Shown piece by piece: positions 55,240 through 64,000 of a DNA stretch of 64,000 bases; within the stretch, counting starts at the first letter, position 1, and every line of letters begins with the position of its first letter. The position numbers and the translations under genes were made by a program. The notes under the pieces were generated by a model, which saw only the letters and a program-made list of their open reading frames with translations, was not told where the DNA came from and ran no database searches. This stretch comes from Notamacropus eugenii (taxonomy: Eukaryota > Chordata > Mammalia > Diprotodontia > Macropodidae). The stretch is taken from positions 355,536,128 to 355,600,127 of the forward strand of contig NC_092873.1 of NCBI RefSeq assembly GCF_028372415.1, in the 5' to 3' direction.

Positions 55240-55700
55240 TCCTTCAGTCTCCATGCCTTTACTCTTGTATTTACTCACATATTTAGTCTTCTCTCCTGAA
55301 TGTCATTCCTTTTCCTCTCCAACTACCCAAATCCTATCCATCCTTCAGGTCTCTGTTCAAATCTTTTCCCAAATTATTTCAGCTCAGATTGACCTTTCTG
55401 ATTTTTCTCTGAACTTCTATTGCATTTAACTTAATTACATGAAAAAAGAGAAGTAGAGTGGAAAGATTCCCTGGTCCTATGTATCAAAAAGAGATGCATA
55501 CTTGAATCTCAAGCTGGCACTTACTAGATATTTGACCTCTAAGTCCTGTCTTTTCAAATAGACTACAAGCCCTTGAGGACAGAAATCACACACACGTAAG
55601 AACAGTTCTCTTGTATCTTCTTCAACAGCACTGAACATATTAACAGGGACATTGTAGTTATTTGTTAAATACTTCTTGGTTGATTGGTTATGGAAGCCAG
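55240..55700 (+). repeat. L2 LINE 3' fragment and tail
   Basis: 'ccttcaggtctctgttcaaa' and 'actacaagcccttgaggaca' are L2 landmarks, decayed. Confidence 0.5.
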
Positions 55701-56457
55701 GATGCATAATATGGGTTGGGACTGGATTAAATGATCTGATACCCCTTCCAGTTCTAAGTCTATGATTGTACAGCAGGAGAAGTGGTAATAAAGTCAAAAT
55801 CTCAGAACATATTGTTTATAGGAAGAAGAAAAAAGTACATAGCATAGTTTCACAACCCACTAAAAAGGGTAATGCTGTTGTGCCTCCTCTTTTACTTGGT
55901 ATACTGAGTAAAGAAATGGTGGAAGATGCTATCCACCTTCAGAGAAACAGATGACAGGAGGAAATAAGCATAGTGCAGTCTTACATATATAAGTGTGTAT
56001 GAGTGTATATGTGTACATATGTGCATGTTTAAAGACATCTACATATGTATATCCACGCTCAATTGTAGCCCTAAAGGGTGTTGGGGGGAAGGATGGGTAA
56101 AAATAAGGTAAAAAGTACACATCAGAGAACAAAAGAAAACCACTAAAGAGGCAAAGAAAAGCTGAGCAACTTTGAAAACAATGTGTAGTATTTATTATGG
56201 AGGTTTCCTTGAAATAGAAATGTGTTGTTTGACACTGAATCCTCTCCCATATGGTCCACTGTGTGACATGGCAATGTTTTTTTTCTCATTTTGCATTTAA
56301 ATTTAAAGTAAAAAAATCACAAAAAAAAGAACCAACAGGAAGCTCTCCATAGCTGTTCCTTGTTTGCTTAAAATACATCATGACCTCAGCCCATGAGTTG
56401 CAATGCTGTCCCACTTGCCCATTTCCTTGTCACTGTGTCGTTCCTTACTTCATAACA

Positions 56458-56550
56458 GGGCAGCTAGGTGGCCATGAAGTCAAGAAGCGGCCTCTTTGCC
56501 AAGACAACCCCAAATGGGGTCCCAAAGGGTCCGACACGGCTGAAACTTCC
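56458..56550 (+). repeat. Marsupial SINE with large internal deletion
   Basis: The head 'gggcagctaggtggc' is joined almost directly to the SINE 3' part 'tttgccaagacaaccccaaa', 'tggggtcccaaagggtccga', 'cacggctgaaac'. It borders the CpG island. Confidence 0.75.
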
Positions 56551-56559
56551 CACCCGCTC

Positions 56560-57190
56560 TCCTTCCGCACCCATCACCAGCAGCTCCAGGGTCTGCTGGG
56601 CTCGGGTTGTGGAGAGCATACCCGGGAACCGACGGCGTGCTTCACGGACTACCCAACGAGGGGTGGGGGCGTCCGATCATGGCCCGCCCCTCCTTTCCCT
56701 CCTCCACACAGCCTTCTTCACCCTCCCTCCCTCCAGGCCTTCCAGAACAAGAATGTCCCAGGAGGCTTGGGGGATAATTTCTTCATGTTGGTGGCTCGTT
56801 CCGCACCTGCAGGACCGTGGGTTTGGGAACAAGGCGGAGCCGGGACCGGCCTGGTTTCGGGGGCAGGAACCCTTACGGTCTCGGAATGCCGCGCAAAGGG
56901 GCAACTCTGAGACCGATGAGCCGGCTCTGGCTCTCAGCAGCAGCCCCTCAGTGCGGGAGTCCGCTATCCTCCCTGGCCCTCAGGCTCTGGCCACCCCGAC
57001 TGCCCCTTGCTCTCCAGACCCTCACCCCGCGTCTTTCGCTGAGGAACCTCCGCCACAACAGACACACACGCCGGAAGCGACATCTCTAGCCCGGAAGCAC
57101 ACCCCTAAAGGGCTCCTCTCTGATTGGTCGGGCGCGGCCACCGAAAGCCAATGGAAGTATCGGAAGGATGAGATTGGTCGACCCTAGCTT
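56560..57190 (-). promoter_or_regulatory. MED24: CpG island promoter of the left MED24 copy
   Basis: CpG-dense block without TATA. Two ETS sites (CCGGAAG) lie at 57071-57077 and 57091-57097. Inverted and direct CCAAT boxes lie at about 57122, 57148 and 57173. This is the architecture of a housekeeping start. It lies immediately upstream (on the minus strand) of the decayed first recognised MED24 exon. The overlapping open frames of up to 239 codons are CpG-rich chance frames. Direction is inferred from the gene, and it could be bidirectional. Confidence 0.65.
56735..56800 (-). pseudogene. MED24: Decayed MED24 5' exon (MKKFFPKGATWDIL region)
   Basis: The DNA 'ccaacatgaagaaatt' and 'ctgggacattctt' aligns with the codons for AINMKKFF and TWDIL of MED24. 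About four bases are lost between them, which shifts the frame. Confidence 0.6.
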
Positions 57191-57344
57191 GACTTCTGGG
57201 AATTGCAGTTTTAGATCCCAGTACGAAGGCAGCGCACCCACTGGGCAGTTGGATTTCTGGCTGAGCCCGCAGCTACTTCCCCGTTCCTAGGACGCTGAAG
57301 TCTTTGCAGTACCCTGCGGGTCTTCCTGTCACGGTCTCCACCAC

Positions 57345-57485
57345 GTTCTAAACCTTTTTTGTTTTGGGCACCACTCTGGGAGCCTGGTGGAGCCCATTAA
57401 CCTCTTCTAAGAATGTTTTTAGATGCCTAAAATAGAATTACAAAGGATTACAATGGAAACCAATTCTACTAAAAGATCTTAATTT
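57345..57485. repeat. hAT-like element fragment
   Basis: 'ttctaaacctttttt' and 'aatggaaaccaattctacta' match the family members near 1060 and 9080. Confidence 0.4.
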
Positions 57486-57489
57486 TTTA

Positions 57490-58630
57490 ATTGGTCGGTT
57501 ATTTCGGATTAAGAAACTCGGAACTCTAGCAGTTTGGTTGAGTGACGTCATGTGCCTGCCAGGGGTGGGATGAAGGTGGTGGATAGGGAATGCACTGAAT
57601 TCTGCATCTCCTACCCCTGTGAGTGGATTGTTTTCTACAGTCGAGGAAGAAAGAAGGCGGAAGGGAGCAAAAGGGAAAACAAAATACACATATTATTATA
57701 CATAGGCGTCATATTTATATTCTTTATATACATAAATACTCGTCTTATTTATTCTAACGGGAATTTAGCTGGTCAACCTCATTATGTTCTAGGCATGCTA
57801 CACTTATGGGTCTACCAAATACCACAAATCTAGCCTCTTTGAATGAGCAAAAGGGAACCTGAGGCATGAAATGGAGACAGTCCACATTCCCAGGGGATTA
57901 TCTTGCTGTAAGAAACCAGAAAAAAGGGAGAAAGTGGAGAGTGAGAGTGCAGCACTTCAGCACCTTTTTCCTCTGCCTTCAAAGCTTTCATTTTGTCATC
58001 TGCCGTCCCTCTTCTCTTACAAAACTCCCTTCCCCCGGATCCAAAAAGTAGTGAGACTGTCCAGAGTGCTGAAATTCAGAATCTGAACACACCTTAGAGC
58101 AGCCTCACTCTGTTACCTTTCTACCTCCATCCAGTGTTTCTCAAAGCTCTTTACCTGTCCTGTGCAGAGTTCTTTCACTTAGTTTTTTCCCATGGTCCTT
58201 GCCCTAATACCTTTTCCTCTATTTTTAAATCGCTAACTGGCAGAAGGGAAATCAAAGGCTAGGGGATCAGAGAAGCCAGAGCTAATCATTGTGGGGGATT
58301 TAGAAGCCTCTTTGGCATTTACCAGGGTGACTGCTCAATAATTTCCCAACTATCTGCCTTTCTCATCCCTTGTTCCCTCAGCTATACAAATTCTGCTTCC
58401 CCCTACTCCATCTCTACTCTCACCACATTCTCATCAAATACCCCTTTCTTCCATTCCCTATAACCCAATAAACAATCTCCTTTTTGAAAAACAAAGAATC
58501 GTAGCAGAAATAGCTGTATTCTTAATTTCATCAACTGTGTCTCAGTTTCCCCTGCTCCCCATTTCCTTTTCTCCAATTCCCTGGGGTCTGCCAAGGAGTG
58601 AGGTAGAATGTCTGAGGGAGCTTGCTTGAC
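57490..58630. other. Spacer, no gene recognised
   Basis: Mixed low-complexity and old repeat-like DNA. No exon candidates with support. Confidence 0.35.
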
Positions 58631-58634
58631 CCAC

Positions 58635-58935
58635 AGTAAATCACTCAATAAGCATTTTTTAAGTTTCTACATATACCAGGCTCTTTACTGAACAATGGAG
58701 TAATAAGGGAGGGAGGAGGAAGAGTTCAAAGTGCAATGGGCAGGGGGAAATAACACGCAAATAAATACAGGTCAAATTTGGGATAATCCTAGACAGAAGC
58801 CACTCAGATTAAGGAGAATTTGGAAAGGCTTCTATCAAAAACTGAGAGTTGAAGGAAGCCAAGAAAACTGAGGAAGGGGTGAAAAGGGAGAGAAGGGAAA
58901 GCATTCTGCAGAGGCAGTGAAATGGCCTGAGGTCA
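58635..58935. repeat. Ancient CR1/L3-like LINE 3' fragment
   Basis: 'actcaataagcattttttaa', 'tggaaaggcttctatcaaaa' and 'ttgaaggaagccaagaaaac' follow the family seen at 6240 and 61890. Confidence 0.5.
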
Positions 58936-59029
58936 TATGGCACCATTGGAGTTTACTGGAGAATGGGGTCACTTTGGCCTCAGGATCAAATATGAACCCT
59001 CTGTTTGGCTTTTAAATACCTTCATAGGG

Positions 59030-59090
59030 GCAGCTAGGTGGCCAAGTGGATAGATCACCATTCCTGCAGTTAGGAGGAAGATCCCCCTAG
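59030..59090 (+). repeat. SINE head fragment
   Basis: 'aggggcagctaggtggccaa' and 'gtggatagatcaccattcct' are the tRNA-like head of the marsupial SINE, with no body. Confidence 0.65.
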
Positions 59091-59699
59091 GCACAGGCTC
59101 CATTGGCTTTCCAAAGTGTAAAGGCCACAGATGATGGAGCCTTAGGGATGACCTCAAGAGATGCAAGCTCCCAGCTCCATGCCTCTCTCTTGGAAGCTGA
59201 GTCTTACTAAGGATGACCTAGGGGAATGGGAGGGGCTTTCAATAGCTGCCCACCACTTTCACCATTTCCTATTGGGTATAGTTGAGGGATGGCCCAGTGA
59301 AAAGAAGTGATCAGAGCTTCAGTAATTCTAAAGAGCACTTTGTCACTTTAAGCAAGGCTGAGAAAAAATATATATATTTCTAGTTTTTTTTTGTATCACC
59401 AAAATTTCTCAGTACCCATGTCCCTCCCAGAAAGACACCCTACATAATATTAAAAAAAACAAACTAGAAAAACTCATAGAAAAAAAAACTTCATAGAACT
59501 CAGTAAAACAAAAAAACCCAAAACAAGAAAAAAAGTCTGAAAATATATGCTATGTTAGTTTCCAATGGAGAAGGTATTGGATTGAGGCAGATTAAGCAAA
59601 TAAAGAGAATGGAATAATAAAACATATCTGGAAAACTTTAAATAAAGGAACAAGAAAATACATGCAATGAACGTGCTAATACCAAAGACCTCCTACAAT

Positions 59700-60785
59700 A
59701 AGGGGGTGGGGAGTGGGAAATGGGGCAATCCGTCCTCTCATCTGTTGTTCTTTTTAATTTTGCAGCATTAATTCCCAGTTGTTTCATGCTTGTTCCTTCC
59801 ATTTTTTGCTGTAGCAGTCATCACGGTACCTATTTTATTTCTCAGTTCTCGGTTCTGCTTCTAGTCTGTATCAGATCTTCTGAATCTTTCAATGCTTCTC
59901 TATATCCGTAGTTTCTTACAGCACAGTAAATCACAGGCAACAATTTATTTTACTATTCCCCAACTGATAAGTATCCACACTGTTCCAAGTTCTTTGCTAC
60001 CACAAAAAGTGCTGCTATAAATATTTTGGTACATGTGGGAGACTGTTTTCTTATCAATGACCTCCTCAGGATATAAGCCTAGTACTAAAATCTCTGGGTC
60101 AAATATTTGGTCATGGACATTTTAGTCACTTTACTTGCATAATTCTAAATTGTGTTCCAAAATGGTTGTCCTGATTGACAGTTTCACTAACAAATGACTT
60201 AGTGTGCCTAGCTTCCCATGAGACCTCTGCACTGACTATTCTTATCTTTGCCAATTTGAAGGATGAGGCGAAACCTCAGGGTAATTTTGACTTCTGTTTT
60301 TCTTATTATTGATTTGGACCATTCTCTCATAGGGATAATAATTTATAGTTCTTTTGAGAACTGTTCACATTCTTTAATCAAATACTTATTGGGGAAAAGT
60401 ATTTGGTACATAACTAAAGTATACAAATACACATATGCACACCAGGGCTGTTTAATTGCCTCCATTCTGTGTTTCATTATGAATATTCTTTCTATCTGTA
60501 TTTGTAAAAGGTCTATGACCTGCTTCTCTTCTAATTTTTTTTAGGATAGGATTTTTCTTATGATAATTGTCATATACTCACACCTTGAATTTAGTGTGGG
60601 ATATAAGACTTTGTATCATTTTTGCCAGGCTCCTTTCCACTTTTTCCAGCAGCCTTTAACAAAAAGGGAGTTCTTTCCTAAGTAAAATGTGTTTCCCATT
60701 TACCAAACACTAGGTTGAGCTTCACTGTTTCAGATTCTATTCTTTTATCCAACAGCAAACAACCTTAAAGACAGTTGCTTTATAA
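59700..60785 (-). repeat. L1 LINE 3' region, antisense
   Basis: 'tattccccaactgataagta', 'gtgctgctataaatattttg', 'tgtgttccaaaatggttgtc' and 'ccattctctcataggg' are antisense L1 ORF2/3' text. Truncated. Confidence 0.75.
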
Positions 60786-61204
60786 TAGTTTGAGGCTTGA
60801 AGTGCTATCATCTCTTCATCCCCAACCATTATCTTTCTTTTCTAGCTCTTTTGTCTCTCCATATAAATAGCTGGAAGAATATTCAACAGTTAAGGCCAGG
60901 CTATGCCAACACAATACAAATGATAATTCTCTTACAGTTAATTTACAGTTTGAATGCAACACAAATCAGACTATTAAAGCAATACTTCATAGAGTTCAAT
61001 AAAACAGTAACAAAAGTCATTAAAGAAGTAAGTATTCTTTCTAGGTCTCAGTTTTTGATTCTTTAACATGGGGAAAGTTATCAAAGGATCTAGAGATAAA
61101 AGGATCTCAGCAGCCATCTATTCCATACTGAGAAGAAATCCACACCATGGTATAACACAGTATTCTGGGAGGAGGACATGAGAGACTGGTCAGGAAGTAA
61201 AACT

Positions 61205-61370
61205 AATAGCTTACTTGTCTGTAGTGGTGTATAATTTATAAAGCACTTGACCAATAAATAACTCTGTGAGGTAGGTATCATGTGTATTTATTATCTCCAT
61301 TTTATAGATAAAGAAACTGATGCCCAGAGAAGTTTCATGACTTGCCCCATGATTCAGCAAACAATGAGTA
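61205..61370 (-). repeat. MIR, antisense
   Basis: 'taactctgtgaggtaggtat', 'ctccattttatagataaaga' and 'tgacttgccccatgattcag'. Confidence 0.7.
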
Positions 61371-61379
61371 AGAGCCTAC

Positions 61380-61530
61380 CATGTAAAAGAGGCAGCATAA
61401 AAAGCCAGTCTCAGCCGGGAAGTCCTGCATTCAAGTTCTGCCTCTGACATACCGGTTAGTTTTGTGACCCTGGGCTAGTTCTTTAACCGCTTAATGCCCC
61501 CAAGCAACTCTCTTTATAAAGAGTCAAGTT
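61380..61530 (+). repeat. Marsupial MIR-like SINE
   Basis: 'gcattcaagttctgcctctg' and 'tttgtgaccctgggctagtt' in SINE order. Confidence 0.65.
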
Positions 61531-61584
61531 TATAGGTTGGCAGAGCAGGTGCCAATCTTCATGAGGACCGAAAATTAAACAGCT

Positions 61585-61840
61585 GGCATGTCTATAGTCA
61601 TTTTAAGACTGGTAAAGCCCTTTACATAGATTTTCTCATCTCAGCCCCACAACTACCTTGTGATGTAGGTATATTACCATTCCTATTTACAGACGAGGAA
61701 ACTGAGGCTGAGAGAGGGTAAATGACTTGCCTAGGATGGCATAGTCAAGAATTATCTGAGGCAGGATTTGAAATCAGGTCTTCCTGACTCCAAGTCCAAA
61801 ACACCATCATCCACTGAGCCATCCCTCCTTGAAATTCCTC
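61585..61840 (-). repeat. Marsupial MIR-like SINE, antisense
   Basis: 'tacagacgaggaaactgagg', 'caggatttgaaatcaggtct' and 'catcatccactgagccatcc' give a complete antisense copy. Confidence 0.8.
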
Positions 61841-61889
61841 ACCAGCAGTTCCCTATGCCAATGAAATCACAGGTCTAGTCTGAAAAACT

Positions 61890-62185
61890 GTGCAAGATGC
61901 TGTGCCAACCAATGGAATATAAAAATGAAAACAGAGCTCTCTAAGGACTTATATTCTATTGCTTATGGAAGGGGCAGATACAGTATATACAGAAAACAAT
62001 ACCAAGAAATTTCAAAAGAGAATGAGGAAAATGAGGAATAACAATCACTGGGCAGGGTGGGGTGGGGGTGGGGGGTTCAGGAAAGGCCTTGTGAAAAAGT
62101 TGACACCTGAGGTAGGCTCTGAAAGAAGCCAGAGATTCCAAGAGGCAGAGGCAAGGAAGGAAGGCAATCAGGGCATCTGTCCCCA
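61890..62185. repeat. Ancient CR1/L3-like LINE 3' fragment
   Basis: 'tgcaagatgctgtgccaacc', 'caggaaaggccttgtgaaaa' and 'agagattccaagaggcagag' follow the family at 6240 and 58635. Confidence 0.5.
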
Positions 62186-62734
62186 GCTAACAAGTGTTTG
62201 CCCCAGGATTCAAACTGGGGTTACCCTGCTCTGTTCTCACTGGAGGTGAGAATGTAGAACACGTGGGAGGGATTGTCATTATCCTTCTACAGTGGTCCTG
62301 AATAATTCAAAGCAGGTAGCAAAGTGAAAGCTATTTGAGGAGAACCAGGAATAAAGATACAAGGATGATCCATTCACAGGAGCAGGAGATACACTCCCTT
62401 CCTGAGGAATGGGATCTCATCCATCTGGTAATGGAGGCTCACGGAAGCACCAATGCCCAAGGCAGCCATTGGAAGCAGAAATGGAAATTCTTGGAAAGGA
62501 GAGGAATAGGAAATGAACTAAGGTCAGAAAAAGACGAACAGAAGATAAATGACGTTAAGAGGAGAGGCACAGTCACTGTCCAGAAAGTCCTCCCTGATTA
62601 ACAATCGGTTATCCCAGAGGAGAGTTTCTTGGTCTCTCAGTTGCTCAGTCTCTCCTGCTGCTCTTTCAGTTCCTCAGTTTCCTTCATTCCTCAAATGTAA
62701 CCCTCCCCCAAAAAAGTACTTCACCTCCTCCACC

Positions 62735-63679
62735 TCAGAGTGCAGCGATGGCTTTGGCAGCCACCCGTCGGCCCAGAGGAAGACTGAGGTCCGTGATGGC
62801 CAGAACTACCTTGGGGCTGGACATGGCTGATACCTTGACCAGTTCTGACACCTGTCACAGGGAAGCAGAAGCAATTACTGCCCTCTCCCCGCAGTGGAAG
62901 AATGGGACACCACAAAGGAAAGTAGCTCTATCCTCTCCATGAGGGTACTCCTCCAAAACACTGCCCACATCTCCCCAAATTCACTCCCCAACACCAAAGA
63001 GCAGAGCCACCTGCTTTATCCACTCAGTGGAAAGTGTGAGGTGGAGGGACAGTGCCCTAAGGGGCAGCACAGGATCCCCCACCCCCAAAACCTGCCATCC
63101 CTCACCTGGGCCCCACAACTTACAGTGGTGAAAGGCATGAACTGCAGGATGCTGCCTCGGCTACCCTGCTCCAGGCAGTCCACACACTCCTCCATGAACC
63201 ACTGCACAAACTGCGTGTGAGGGCCTGCTGTCCTGGCCCCCAAGATGGAGGAGATGAGCAGGAACAGGTTTGCTGTGCACAGCCAGACACAAGAGGTACA
63301 AGAGGATCAGTCAAAGGCATAAAGCATGAAGAAAAATCTGGAGATGCAGAGGGAGCAGAAAGGGCAAAGGAAGTTCTGGAGGCAGGAAGAGAGCAAGAGG
63401 AAAGGAGAAATCAAGTGGGGGGAGAACAGAGGAAGGTCAGGAAGAAGCAGGAAGAGGACAGAAGGGAGGAGACAATTTGGTACAGGGGACACCAGAAGGT
63501 CCTCAGGGGCAGACTGGGAAAAGGTCTCCACCACCAGGTAAGGGAAGGTGGGAAAAGGGAGTCTCCTGCCCAGCTGGCCAGGCTTAGGAAACAGAGGGAA
63601 CTTACCAAGGACTCGGTTCAAAGGGTCTCTCATATTGACTGTGTGCATCTGAGAGGCTGACAGAGAACTGCTCATGGAC
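62735..63679 (-). CDS. MED24: Mediator subunit 24, C-terminal exons (right copy, partial)
   Basis: Exons on the minus strand: 63606-63679, 63124-63272 and 62735-62851, with the gene continuing past the right edge. They encode SMSSSLSASQMHTVNMRDPL, then FLLISSILGARTAGPHTQFV, VQWFMEECVDCLEQGSRGSI and LQFMPFTTVSELVKVSAMSS, ending KVVLAITDLSLPLGRRVAAK and AIAAL before TGA. This matches the human MED24 C-terminus almost residue for residue, including the human-like Gln in SASQ where the left copy has Arg. Splice borders and phases are intact. Retention of the terminal exon makes this the better candidate for the functional gene. Whether its 5' part is complete cannot be seen. Confidence 0.93.
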
Positions 63680-64000
63680 CTGTCAGCTGGGGAATGGGAG
63701 GAAGAGGCAGAGGGGAAGACATGGTTTGCTCAAAACCCTCTCCTTCCCCACTCCAAGGGAACCCCTCCTCAAACCCTGAGGCCTCCCCAGTCCCTCCCCA
63801 TCCCTCCCCCAGTTTCCTGGCTGACTGGTGAGATGAACCCCACTCTGTTTAAAGGTCCCAGGGCAAACCCTAAGTCAAAGTATATCCCCTTCCTCACAGA
63901 AGAGCCCTGAGAAGAAGAGAGCCTCCCCAAAAAAGGCTCCTGGCCTAGGAGGAATCCCACAGAGGGAATTTCAATCCTCACATTAAGGAGGCCCCACACT
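62945..64000 (-). repeat. Segmental duplication, right unit
   Basis: Partner of 43105-44157 at a constant 19,843 bp offset over its right part. The match is still running at the last base of the window, so the unit extends further right. Confidence 0.95.

Larger units (their letters stand above)
43281..56800 (-). pseudogene. MED24: MED24-like gene copy, exon-depleted (left copy)
   Basis: MED24 is a tail-module subunit of Mediator, which couples nuclear receptors to RNA polymerase II. Eight exons are clean, with AG/GT borders on the minus strand: 52307-52389, 49676-49713, 49226-49308, 48564-48742, 48356-48455, 47802-47977, 43763-43836 and 43281-43429. Their products match human MED24 in order, for example FEFLLKLTPLLDKADQRC, VRALLFDISFLMLCHVAQ, HEACLSISAAILE, KVCSLAVCAVAWLVAHVRML and MHTVNMRDPLNRVL. 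Upstream remnants at 53745-53891, 54771-54871 and about 56735-56800 are decayed. Missing are the exons for CDCTNFLLQ to KSFARKF, those for VVIMNSILER to NEDDANILSS, several 5' exons and the terminal exon. It occupies the normal MED24 place beside CSF3. The clean exons nonetheless join in frame (294 codons), so expression of a shortened product cannot be excluded. Confidence 0.85.

Noticed and set aside
56380-57187. Open frames of 176 and 239 codons on the plus strand
   Set aside because: They lie in a CpG island over a SINE remnant and promoter motifs, lack family resemblance and have no splice or codon signal. GC-rich DNA lacks stops by chance.

Overview
The window reads as nuclear DNA of a marsupial (metatherian) mammal. 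All genes are split into short exons with GT/AG borders, and the spaces between them hold MIR-related SINEs of the marsupial type, L2 and CR1/L3-like LINE pieces, truncated L1 3' ends and CA/GATA microsatellites. Gene content and order (GSDMA, PSMD3, CSF3, MED24) match human 17q21. The species cannot be named from the sequence alone.

Layout. 1-4581 (+): last eight coding exons of GSDMA, with the 5' half outside the window. 4582-9600: repeat-rich spacer. 9650-10900: CpG island. 10452-19533 (+): complete PSMD3, 12 exons and 540 aa, with a decayed 7SL RNA copy in intron 2. 19890-38600: repeat-filled intergenic region with an L2 mosaic, L1 pieces, SINEs and a fossil LTR-like block. 38600-41330 (+): complete CSF3 (194 aa) with promoter boxes, an AU-rich 3' UTR and deeply conserved 3' UTR elements. 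43281-56800 (-): a broken, exon-depleted copy of MED24, starting next to a CpG island at 56560-57190. 57200-62700: repeats. 62735-63679 (-): last three coding exons of a second MED24 copy that keeps the true terminal exon and continues past the right edge.

The main discovery candidate is this MED24 duplication. Two copies of the 3' end lie 19,843 bp apart in the same orientation and differ at about a dozen positions over roughly 880 bases (counted by eye). The left copy has lost several internal exons and the terminal exon, and its 5' exons are decayed. Its eight remaining clean exons nevertheless join in one open frame of 294 codons, so it may be a pseudogene or a truncated Mediator paralogue.

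The genes are not an operon. GSDMA is a pore-forming epithelial cell-death effector, PSMD3 a 26S proteasome lid subunit, CSF3 the neutrophil growth factor G-CSF, and MED24 a Mediator tail subunit. They are linked by ancient synteny.
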